From: Piezodorus guildinii
Lineage: Eukaryota; Arthropoda; Insecta; Hemiptera; Pentatomidae
Direction of reading: 5' to 3'
Assembly (NCBI GenBank): GCA_023052935.1
Contig: CM041292.1
Location: 99,000,237 to 99,064,236 of the forward strand
DNA: 64,000 nucleotides
Positions 54,931 to 64,000 of this stretch are shown here, piece by piece; position 1 is the first letter of the stretch; each line of letters begins with the position of its first letter. The notes beneath the pieces were generated by a model. It was not told the origin of the DNA. It saw only the letters and a list, made by a program, of their open reading frames with translations, and made no database searches. A program made the translations under genes and the position numbers.

Positions 54931-55804
54931 TTGGGTTGATGCAAAATTAATGCAGGTTTCCTCTATTGCAATATCTTAATTCCAATTGTGTAAACAAAGC
55001 TAATCCTAACATTGATATTATTATACCAAAACAAACCTTATCTAATACCCTCTCTTTCACCATGAATTTGTTTAGTAAAATCGTTTTGTTCCAAATTTAG
55101 TTAAATTCGTTCAAATTTATTTTTACGAATTTAAATTAGGGCGCAGCGCTGCGCAAACGGCTCGTAATATTAATGAAGTGTGGGGTCAGGGGGCTATTAA
55201 TGAGTGCACGGTGCAGCGTTGGTTCCAGAAGTTTCGCAGAGGAGATTTCGACCTCGAAGACAAGGAAGGTCGGGGCCGTCATCTTGCTCAGGACAACGAC
55301 CAGCTGAGGTCAAAAGTGGAAGAAGACCCAACCAAAACCACACGAGAAATGGCGGCGGAACTCGGAACTCAAAAATTGCAACGTCTTTGCCCAGCATTGA
55401 TGAATCGGAAGGGGCCGATCCTGCTCCACGATAACGCCAGACCACACGTTGCACAACCAACGCTTCGACGACTGCGCGAGTTGGGCTACGAAGTTCTCCA
55501 ACATCCGCCTTATTCACCTGACCTCTCTCCTACAGACTTCCACTTTTTCAGGCATCTGGACAACTTTTTGAGGGAGAAAAATTTTCAAAACCAGGACGAC
55601 ATTGAAAATTCTTTTCGTGATTTCATTGAGTCCAGGGATTCGGATTTTTTTTCTGGTGGAATAAGAAAGCTTGTTGAACGTTGGCAAAAGTGCATTGATT
55701 CAGATGGAAATTATTTTGATTAAATATATATATATGGTTAAAGTAAAGATATGGCGTATTTACAATACCTACTAAAAACCTGCATTAATTTTGCATCAAC
55801 CCAA
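54931..55804 (+). mobile_element. Mariner element, internally deleted (874 bp), perfect TIRs
   Basis: Perfect 29-bp terminal inverted repeats (54,931-54,959 and 55,776-55,804; outer end TTGGGTTGATGCAAAATTAA) flanked by TA (54,929-54,930 and 55,805-55,806). Full mariners are about 1.3 kb, so about 0.4 kb is missing from the middle of the transposase. Intact ends suggest it could be moved by a full-length relative. A duplicated empty site lies at 56,034. Confidence 0.93.
55079..55723 (+). pseudogene. Mariner transposase with central deletion
   Basis: Cut-and-paste transposase relic. The coding frame opens at 55,079, upstream of GTG 55,178: KLGRSAAQTARNINEVWG is the first helix-turn-helix, followed by NECTVQRWFQKFRRGDFDLE. 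After MAAELG (about 55,365) it jumps to QKLQRLCPALMNRKGPILL, losing the WVPHxL linker and the first catalytic Asp region. HDNARPH and YSPDLSPTDFHFF keep the second and third Asp with exactly 34 residues between them, the mariner D34D signature. A TAA at 55,076 blocks the native N-terminus. Inactive. Confidence 0.92.
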
Positions 55805-55805
55805 T

Positions 55806-56002
55806 ATAATTCAAGATTTTTAATGCATAATATAACTTATAATTACATAATATCATAAACATTCTAGACGACATCTATGTGTTGTTTAAAATAATTCAAA
55901 TGCAACTTTTCATTCAAACTTAACTACAAGTAAACTCAATGTAATAATTTATTATTTTTTTCATCATTAACTTTAGTTGAAAGTTAGTCTGTTGATGATA
56001 CC

Positions 56003-56033
<31 letters not shown>

Positions 56034-56165
56034 GTGACTATTATTCAAGGTTTTAATACATAATATAACTTATCATTACTTAATATCATAAAAATTCCAG
56101 ACAACATCTAGGTGTTGTTTAATATAAATCAAATGCAACTTTTCAATCAAACTTTAATAAAAAGT
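55806..56165 (+). repeat. Tandem duplication of the repeat A 3' end and flank
   Basis: 55,806-55,925 and 56,041-56,165 are direct copies (TAATATAACTTAT, ACATAATATCATAAA, CATCTATGTGTTGTTTAA, AAATGCAACTTTTCA), period about 235 bp. The intervening part (ACTCAATGTAATAATTTATT, TTAACTTTAGTTGAAAG, TACCAG then poly-T) repeats 54,845-54,920. Confidence 0.75.
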
Positions 56166-57109
56166 AATATAATACCCTCGGAATTCAATGTTGAATGAAA
56201 TAAATAACAACTTAGTGAAGAAAAAAGGCTGACTGAAAATATCATTGATAACATCGTCAAGCAGGAGCTGGTGAAAGGGAAGCCTAACATGGTTGAGGCA
56301 ATCGTACGCAGACCGCGTAGCTGGAAAAGTGCGCTGTCTTGAGTGCTTCTAAATGCACTCTCGAGGAAGTGCAATAGCACGGCCCAACCTCAAAGGTCTT
56401 AACTCAATCATAACTGATTCCCTTACCGAGCCCTCGGGAGCAATGCGAAGGGAGAAAAATCAAGAGGGAAAAAGGGAAGAGAATAAAAGGGAGGGAGCTA
56501 ATAGAGAATGCAATTCCTACATAATGTCGTTAAGATTTGAGAGGGAGACCTTATAAGAAGAGAGCGCTACCAATATCCTCCAAGATTCCATTTCTGGCTT
56601 AAGTACATCGTTTGGCCCTTCCCCAACTCTCTCCTCTTCCAGCCAGCCATAAAGCTACCTCAACTCCTCAGTAATTAATTCGTCCATTTCATCACGGGCA
56701 AGTAATTCCTTTTTAAAGAATTCCGGAGCAGTATATCCCTTGAGCCCGGCATAAAACGCATTCTATTCTAAAGGCGACCTCTCCTATCTTATTGGAATTC
56801 CCTCGACCATGAGGGGCCCGCCTGGGAGGGCGGTAAAAAGAGAAATTCCAAAATTATTTGAAATGAAATATCCCCTTAAATTGAGATTAAATTGCGGAAT
56901 ATAAATGACACTTAAGAGCCTTGAAAGTATTCCATGTCAACCAGTTAAAAAACCTCCGGGGTTAGGGAATGTCCTATTTTCATAGCTTCGCTCATCTGAC
57001 ATTACTTTTTCCATTGTTATTTAAATTCCTTTTCATTTTTTTTTCATTATAACTTTTGGTGGTCCAAATATTTTACAAGTGGTTATTATTACTTCCAGAA
57101 TTTAATAAT
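56166..57109. other. Unique DNA, GC-richer island 56,240-56,850
   Basis: A purine-rich stretch lies at 56,440-56,550 and CpG-containing sequence elsewhere (GCAGACCGCGTAGC, GAGGGGCCCGCCTGGGAGG). Frames are open in places but no protein was recognised. Possibly regulatory. Confidence 0.35.
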
Positions 57110-57273
57110 ATTGCTTTATAGGGAAATAATACAATCTACCACTATCTTGGGCAATAAGTATTAGGGCTAAAAGAAGTCATTTATACCATATGTACAGAGT
57201 AAAAAACAAAAAAAAACAGATATAAAAAAAAAAAGATAAAATTGATAATGTATAAATAGATAAATAAAATAAA

Positions 57274-57310
<37 letters not shown>

Positions 57311-57343
57311 AGAAATTAATTCATCGACCCTTTTATATTATAA
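57110..57343 (-). mobile_element. Jockey 3' UTR, distal part (minus)
   Basis: GGAAATAATACAATCTACCA, TATCTTGGGCAATAAGTATT and TAAAAGAAGTCATTTATACC match 37,105. Includes an (AT)n run at 57,279-57,308. It continues after the foldback at 57,846. Confidence 0.65.
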
Positions 57344-57845
57344 TTTTGTTTGAAATAATTCGGGTTTTAGGTCATTAAACTATCACTCCTTAATTTTCTT
57401 TATTTGGACGTTTCGATCCTCCGTCTATGTATATACATAGGATCCTTTTCAACACTGCAATTAAACATAATTGGTTACATTTTGTGGTATGTTGGTTACA
57501 TTTTCCATAAACCATCCATCTATAGCCAGGTACAATATATTATAAAAACATCTTACCAAAGAATTTCATTGAGCACCGGTACACCACTCAGGCTAACTCA
57601 GATGTGCCGGTGCTCAATGAAATTCTTTGGTAAGATGTTTTTATAATATATTGTACCTGGCTATAGATGGATGGTTTATGGAAAATGTAACCAACATACC
57701 ACAAAATGTAACCAATTATGTTTAATTGCAGTGTTGAAAAGGATCCTATGTATATAAATAGACGGAGGATCGAAAGGTCCAAATAAAGAAAATTAAGGAG
57801 TGATAGTTTTATGACCTAAAACCCAAATTATTTCTAACAAAATAA
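57344..57845. repeat. Large near-perfect inverted repeat (about 500 bp)
   Basis: Arms of about 240 bp around a spacer of about 19 bases (CCACTCAGGCTAACTCAGA). The left arm starts AAATAATTCGGGTTTTAGGT and the right arm ends with its inverse (ACCTAAAACCCAAATTATTT). Only a few mismatches are visible, and both strands encode the same short frame. No target duplication was identified. Confidence 0.9.
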
Positions 57846-57860
57846 TCACAAAATAATTTC

Positions 57861-57868
<8 letters not shown>

Positions 57869-57928
<60 letters not shown>

Positions 57929-58165
57929 ACATAAGATGAAATAAGATAAGTATACTTAACTAACAAATGAAAATAAAAATAAAATACAAAGTAAATAAAA
58001 TCTTGGCCAGATTCATACCTATATACATTATTCATGGATTATACATGAAGTGGATGGAGTGGCACAACACCATGAGTTCCCAGTGCCTCCCAGTCAGCCG
58101 CGTCACCAGTCTAGCCAGTGGAGACTGAGTGAGGGCGCTAGAGACTTCCAGCATTAACTTATAAT
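57869..58165 (-). mobile_element. Jockey 3' UTR, proximal part (minus), with (AT)n
   Basis: A (AT)n tract (57,869-57,924), then TCTTGGCCAGATTCATACCT, GTGCCTCCCAGTCAGCCGCG and CAGTGGAGACTGAGTGAGGG, matching 11,390-11,545. RT coding sequence is absent. Confidence 0.6.
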
Positions 58166-59129
58166 ATAAATGCCTATAATTTCTTGAATAAAATAAGTCT
58201 TCTATAAAGAAAATAGGATAGAAAAAATAGGTAAAATAAGTAGGGGAAGCGAATTTGTTCCCGCCAGGCCACGCTTGCATTACTTAGAAGAGCTGCATAG
58301 TAGGAAAAAAATTACTATTCAGTGGCCAAAGTTCTATAACTCTTGATCTAATTGAGATAAATTAAAAATTATTTTTTCATTTATGAATCCTTTATTATTT
58401 AAAGAGAAAAGAATACTCCGTTTACATCTTTAAATATCTTAAATTATTTTTCAAAGTAGCTGATTTAATACATCTTTACATTTTTTTTTTTTTTTAAATC
58501 GGATATAGTTAAGTTTGCTTGTATGATTTTTATTTATTTCCCAACTTGTATTTATCTCTACTACAGGTTGTTTTTTTTCATTTGTTTGTTTTTATTAATT
58601 GTTATTTTCTTGTATATATTTGAATTTATTTATTTCCGATTTTATGTAATTTGACTTCATCATTGTTTTTTGTATATATTGTATGAATGTGTACTTCATC
58701 ACTATTACTACTGTTCATTATGTAACAAATTGTAATATTTCTCCATAAAAAAAAACAAAAAAAAAAAAAAAAAAAAATCGGAACATCAATATTACTGAAT
58801 TCCGAAAAAAAATCAGCTGAATTTCTTAAAAGAATATCTTACGAAACAACCACTAGTTAATGTTTTATAATTAATAGTGTTGTATTGATTCTAAAACTCT
58901 AGAATTTTTCTCGATCTTCGAAAATAACTAAGTTATAAACGTATATATAGGCAAGATTTCAATTTTTTTCATTTTATTTTCTCTTCTCTTTTTTTTTTTT
59001 TTTGGTTAGTCGCTGTGTCCTAATTCTAAAACAATTTCATAGGCGTATTAACGGTTAAAATTTCAATAATTTTTCTTTTTTATAATTATTCGCGGGTTTT
59101 TTTGGTTAGAAAACACTAATCACATTTTT
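58166..59129. other. AT-rich DNA with homopolymers
   Basis: Nothing supported; poly(T) and poly(A) runs at 58,483, 58,760 and 58,990. Confidence 0.5.
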
Positions 59130-59345
59130 CTGTATCTTAAAAAGTAATTGAGTTATTGAATTAAAACATTTTTAATCGGTCGCGATTTTAAGACGAATCG
59201 GCTGATATCAACGTCTAGGTGTTAAGATCATCAATCAAACAATTTGGTCCAGTAGTTTTGGAGAAAAGCCGCGGACAGTGGACGGCGGACAAACGGATTT
59301 TTCTATTCACTATTCGGGTTATACATATTTGGAAACGTGAGCCCC
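59130..59345. repeat. Possible dispersed repeat end
   Basis: Contains TTTGGTCCAGTAGTTTTGG, AGAAAAGCCGCGGACAGTGG and GGCGGACAAACGGATTTTT. No second copy was found in this window, so the repeat status is an inference from style. Confidence 0.3.
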
Positions 59346-60589
59346 TAAATTATGAGGGGAGTGAGGGGGAGATTTTTTTTTTTTTTTTTTGATCTATTAC
59401 AAAGGTTCAGGTTCATTATTAAAAAATAATAAACCAAAAAGAAAACATAATTCATATATGTACCTGTATTTATGAATTCTACATATCTATAGTTATAACT
59501 AAGTCTTTAACTAAACAAATACAGGTTTTAATCTTTTACAGAGCACGAATAACTATTGATGACAAATCAGGTATTAAAAACCACCCTAAACCAGACTTGT
59601 AAAGTTTTCATACTTCTTAAGTGTTTTTACACTTCTTGCCACCAGTCAGACTAACTGATCCCAAAGTAATACGGAAATACATCTTATAAGTAACCTTTAA
59701 ACACTTAGAAAATAGTATACTGATAAAAAAATTATTGCTATAACATTGACCAGATAAAATTGAAATATTTAATAATCATTATAATAATGATGATGAAATT
59801 AATTCAGCCAATTATGCTTATTTAAAATCATAGAATATTTACTTCCATATACATTTTTAGGACTTTTAAGAATTTATGGTTACTTTTTTGATATTTATAT
59901 CATTTGATACACTTCAACCGATAAAAACCCATGTTACATTCTTTAAATATAATAAAATAATGGTATTGTGTTTCATTGCTGAATGCTGGAATATAATTCC
60001 GGAAAACCAATGAACATTAGCATTATTATTATTATAGAATATCATACTTCGTCGGCACATGCAAATCATCACTAAAGATTAAACTTCTAAGGATTTCGAG
60101 AATACTAGAGATATTTCATTTTTTCCCCTCTTATCTGCCAAAGCGTTTGAATCCCAACGAAATATTGCAACGTATGGAGTTTAATCCGAACATATTGGAA
60201 ACTCCTGTATTGGAATTTAAAAGCCTCCGGTCCCTAACTATCCCGACTCCTTCCTTCAGCCTCTCCAGGAAGTAATCACTCGGAAAGGAATGGAGTTAGG
60301 GATCATTGATGCGATATATTGTGGATGCAGGCTGGGTATCTTTATAATGCCTCCGAGGAGAAGTTCCATTGAAAGTTTAGAAATATCTCTATGGAATTCT
60401 TTATAAATAGCTGCAATAAGCAACTTTAGCAACAAATATGGTAATACCTCTATACCGATTTAGAAAATCTTTATATGGAAAAGTATAAACTTAAGTGCAA
60501 GGGTAATTGTTTAAAACTTATTAATTGTGTGGTGATAAATATTATTACTATTATCATCATAAATTTGTATATATGCATCGTTCAAAGTT
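59346..60589. other. AT-rich DNA with GC-richer patch 60,090-60,380
   Basis: The patch is unique (AAAAGCCTCCGGTCCCTAAC, TGTGGATGCAGGCTGGG). No gene supported. Confidence 0.4.
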
Positions 60590-60591
60590 AA

Positions 60592-60593
60592 TA

Positions 60594-60687
<94 letters not shown>

Positions 60688-60690
60688 GTA
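60592..60690. repeat. (GT)n-(AT)n-(GTAT)n compound microsatellite
   Basis: Three consecutive simple repeats. Confidence 0.95.
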
Positions 60691-61564
60691 TATTAATGGA
60701 AGTTGTAAAAATACTTAGTCAGCCACATCAATAATAAATTACACTAATTTTATTTAGAAAGGAAATTTATATATCAAAATAAAATAAATAGATTTCTCTC
60801 ATTCCAATGTAGTAGCTACCAATTTTTGTAACGTTTCCTGAATTTGGAAAAGTGATTTATGGTACAGAGAAACCGAAAATTACATTACACTAAACAAATA
60901 TATAAAACAGTAAAATTTATTGCAGTCTTGAATATAATGAAGGAAAATAAATGTTAATTATCGAGGAATAAAAGTTTATACATAATTATTATTGTATTGT
61001 TTTAAAAATCCTAACAGTTTATTTATTTTTAATAAAACATTATGTTCAAAGAATGAAAAAATGGCTATCAGGATAAGGGAGTTTATTCACACAATACTTA
61101 CAATATAAATTTAAAATAAAATTATAGCGTAGCAGGTAAAATATATATTTAGATTTATTTATTAAGATTACAGCTACTCGTAAGGCACTGACATCCATTG
61201 GGTGTCGAGTAAGAGATCAACAGCAATTTTTGTTAAAACCTTTCATATTATAATTTAAAATGGAATTACTAAAATATTTTACTTTTAAACATAAAAGTGA
61301 TTTTTTTCCGCTCTGAAACGTTTAACAATTTTGTTTTTAATAAATAGAGGATGCTCTTCCACAAATAATTGCTAGCATAATTAAAGAGGAAAAGCTTTGG
61401 TTTTTCTTATCTGTTGAAACAGTTTGGGTAATATACTTTCTCTGAAATCGTCACATCAGTATTTCTTAAATAATTGTTAGGAGATCACAAGGACTTTGCA
61501 TGATTGTTTTAAGAAATTACGAAATGTACAATATTGCTCATTAGTTCTTTAGCCTGAACTTACC
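60691..61564. other. AT-rich non-coding stretch
   Basis: Nothing supported. Confidence 0.5.
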
Positions 61565-62550
61565 TATATATGACATATCCCTTCAAGTTTTAACCCGAAA
61601 TTTAAGGGTCCGCTGAGTCAAAATTACTGAGTTCCGCAAAAAAACTCGGTCTGTGTGTTTGTAGGAACTCAAGCTCGTAAACAATAAATTGTTTAGAACT
61701 GATATTTCATAACTTAAGACCGTATATGTCTGAAAAGTTACTGCAACGTTTTCAACAAAATCGACGAACCAGAAAAGCCACTTCATACCATGACATTTTC
61801 ACATTTTACAATTTTCTTAAAAAATGGCTATTACGAGTTGATTAAACTCGATATAATCATGTCAAATGTTATGAACTTTAATATAATGGAGGTTTTTATT
61901 TTGATTGAAGTAGTCTGACGTGGCTATAATGCCGATATTTTATTTTATTTTTCTTTAAAGTAGCATAAATTTTGTTAGATTATAAAAAAAAATAAGCATT
62001 TCATAACTCAAAAATATTGTATATGGAAAAGACTTTGATAGCCCCCTAAAGGATAAAAGAGCATATATATTTGTTTGGTATTTTCATTTTGTTTGAACAT
62101 AAAAATAGTAATATAAATGTATAATATACCTTTGCAGAGCTTATGATTTTGGAATAAAAAAATGTTATCTTAAATACTATGTTGAGGAAGGTCATGAAAA
62201 ATGACGAGTAGGAAATAAACATAGATGATCGTTATACATAACTAATTTCATACTTTTATTTTACATAATATTAACGTTAATGAATAACGAGTAACCACAC
62301 AAGATGAAAGAATTTCATAGCCAATTGAAGCATAAAAGAGCAAATATACTTTTTTTGTTAATTTTTTCTTTTAAGCATACGAGTAGATTATAGATTTATG
62401 TTCCTGTTCAATCCCTGCTATGTCCTTTATTTTAAAACATGTGATTCCATCGAAACTCCATGTAGTTCTTTAAAATTCCTTGTACTTATGTAAAGTTATG
62501 TAATAGGTTTTAACAACGAAGGTAAGTGAAAGTAATTTATTGCGTGCACC
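61565..62550 (+). repeat. TIR-family repeat A, full-length copy (about 1 kb)
   Basis: Starts near CTGAACTTACCTATATATGA and ends AGGTAAGTGAAAGTAATTTA TTGCGTGCACCAG. CTTACCT at one end and AGGTAAG at the other are the inverted ends. Interior landmarks: GTCTGTGTGTTTGTAGGAAC, AAAAATGGCTATTACGAG, TAGTCTGACGTGGCTATAAT, GTATAATATACCTTTGCAGA, CATCGAAACTCCATGTAG. No transposase frame. Confidence 0.7.
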
Positions 62551-63335
62551 AGATTATATTTATTTGATCCAGGTTGGGAATAAAAAAAGCATTGATGGCT
62601 ATATCATTAAACTTTCTCCTAAAATTCTCAAGTTAAGAAAGCATGCAGTAGAATCAGTGAACCGCGACTTAGTTCGGGGAGAGAGTGAGTGCTCCTGCGG
62701 GCATTTCCATCAGATCCATCAGGGGCAACTTATCTCTACGACCACAGCGGCTGAGCGGGGGAATAAAATCCTCACCCCATGCTAGGGCCGCTCATGTATA
62801 ATGCATCGATATCTGATCCAGGGCATTAATGAGCCGTACAATCGATAGTAATCAGTGGCCGTTGTTCGCGTCTGGTCTTCGGACCAAGAAATTAACTCGA
62901 CGTTTCATCGGGGAAAATCCGCGACCACGTCACAAGGTGGTCAGGCAGTGTAACAGCAGGGAGGGGAGGGTCATTGTTGAATTATTTATATGTAAATGCA
63001 TTTTTTTAAAGGAAAGTAAAGGGAAATTTATTACTCTAGAACATACAGAAATGTTTTTTTTATTTTTTCATAAAAAGTTTACTAAATCCCATATGATTTA
63101 AAAAATTTTAAATTCAACGAATATAAAAAACTCTGTTGAAAACCGTGTATGATAGTCCGACTAATTGAGACATAATGGAAGACATAGTTACAGTAGTTTA
63201 GATAAAAACTTTACAGACATTCTGTAAAAAGTCATTACGAAATTGAAATAAGTTATTTTTCCTTCCAAAATTTATTTTTTTTAACCAGAAATGATACAGT
63301 TGTATATAAATGCAAAAGCTGAAGTTATTACAATC
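62551..63335. other. Unique DNA, GC-richer island 62,640-62,970
   Basis: CpG-containing block (GTTCGGGGAGAGAGTGAGTG, CGACCACAGCGGCTGAGCGG, GGTCTTCGGACCAAG) in AT-rich DNA. No protein-like frame or RNA gene was recognised. Confidence 0.35.
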
Positions 63336-63645
63336 AATTCATCATCATTATCATCAATCGGCTCTACAACCCATTACTGGGTCCTGGCCTCCTCAAGTAG
63401 CTTTCGCCAGTTGGTTCTTTTGAGTGCCGCTGTCCTCCAGCTCCCAACACCAAGCAGGTTTCTCGAATCCTCTTTAACACCATCTGCCTACAGTAGTTTG
63501 GGGCGGTCTCTTGTTCGTGTTCCATGATACTCTTCATCGAGGAAGCTTATGACACCGTCCAGTTCCTTTAATAAGAAGTTCAGCTCGTTGTTTGTTCGCC
63601 TTCTCCATGTTAGATTTTCTCTTACAATCAAATATGGTACCGAAA
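63336..63645 (-). mobile_element. RTE-like 3' end fragment (minus)
   Basis: The minus reading gives WRRRTNNELNFLLKELDGVI, TRTRDRPKLL, a stop, then RNLLGVGSWRTAALKRTNWR and KLLEEARTQ before a stop: the C-terminus of RTE-like ORFs. It is followed by WVVEPID-type UTR and a (GAT)n tail at 63,335-63,358 instead of poly(A). Confidence 0.7.
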
Positions 63646-63877
63646 TTTTGTATTTTCTGTGTACCATATCGTCGAATCTAAAAATTAGATAGAAACAATA
63701 TATGCATTGAGGTAAAAAAAAAAATTATTCAATAGACATTCAATAAATTTTTATTTATTTATTGCTGGTGCTACGGCTTTACAGGAAATGCCTGGGACAT
63801 CTTCTTCACTGAGGAAATTATAATTTCTGGATTTCGCAATATCTATAGATGTATATATACGGTACTAATAACCCTTT

Positions 63878-63879
<2 letters not shown>
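63646..63879. other. AT-rich non-coding stretch
   Basis: Nothing supported. Confidence 0.5.
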
Positions 63880-63916
<37 letters not shown>

Positions 63917-64000
63917 TTAAAAAGAAATTCACAACTGTATTACAATAAAATACAATAAGTAAATGTGCTAATAGATCAAGTGGGCGTGATACAGGCATGT
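63880..64000 (-). mobile_element. Jockey subfamily 2 3' end, cut by the window edge (minus)
   Basis: A 35-base poly(T) (poly-A in sense), then AAAAAGAAATTCACAACTGT, TAAGTAAATGTGCTAATAG and GTGGGCGTGATACAGGCATG, the reverse of 10,660-10,745. The coding part should lie beyond 64,000. Confidence 0.85.

Noticed and set aside
55197..55517. 106-codon minus frame in mariner
   Set aside because: Shadow of the transposase frame, whose HTH and D34D motifs are clear.
57404..57782. Identical 64-80 codon frames on opposite strands
   Set aside because: They are the same sequence read from the two arms of the inverted repeat; no protein features.
60525..60734. Frame encoding CVCVCV and IYIYIY repeats
   Set aside because: It is the translation of a (GT)n(AT)n microsatellite. 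The same applies to 6,545-6,745 and 48,823-49,050.
1..64000. CRISPR array or bacterial operon
   Set aside because: Direct repeats here are microsatellites or dispersed transposons; no regular spacers, ribosome-binding sites or clustered intact genes exist.

Overview
The window looks like gene-poor, AT-rich chromosomal DNA from an arthropod, most likely an insect. It has long (TA)n, (A)n and (GA)n tracts, no operons or bacterial signals, and arthropod-style transposable elements: Jockey-type non-LTR elements, a Ty3/gypsy-type LTR element, mariner and Tc1 relics, a tRNA-derived SINE, foldback elements and TIR/MITE families. The sequence does not fix the species. No complete host gene could be recognised. 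Host-gene signals are limited to a few exon-like frames and one promoter-like cluster near 35,967-36,038.

Layout. 1-5,000: AT-rich DNA, a foldback element split by a CR1/L2-like fragment, and a broken Jockey fragment. 5,300-10,750: truncated Jockey copies, microsatellites and small dispersed repeats. 10,885-16,530: a TIR-bearing repeat split by a nearly full-length 4.8 kb Jockey-type element on the minus strand, bounded by a 12-bp target-site duplication. 16,600-24,200: TIR-family copies, foldbacks and two SINEs. 24,200-32,250: mostly unique AT-rich DNA with GC-richer islands and two degraded Jockey copies. 32,260-38,300: more non-LTR debris, a solo LTR embedded in (TA)n, a heat-shock-like promoter cluster and a dead Tc1-like transposase. 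39,650-41,800: a 5'-truncated RTE-like element with a 16-bp target-site duplication. 43,000-48,000: two SINEs and relics. 48,060-56,165: a nest in which one TIR-family repeat holds a probable solo LTR, a composite LTR retrotransposon and a deleted mariner. 57,110-64,000: a Jockey 3' region split by a 500-bp inverted repeat, a full-length TIR-family copy, an RTE-like 3' end and a Jockey 3' end cut by the window edge.

The most interesting item is the LTR element at 49,035-54,647. Its LTRs are nearly identical, a canonical A_AAA_AAC slippery site joins gag to pol, and two LTRs flank a pol lacking the RT active-site segment and carrying His at the second integrase catalytic position. No tRNA-type primer site is present. 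Instead, the 12 nt directly after the LTR are perfectly complementary to 12 nt inside the LTR, the geometry expected of Tf1-like self-priming. A second, truncated gag and a partial third LTR follow in tandem.

Most elements here are defective. The recent LTR and mariner copies lack catalytic residues but keep intact ends, so, if mobile, they would need proteins from other copies.
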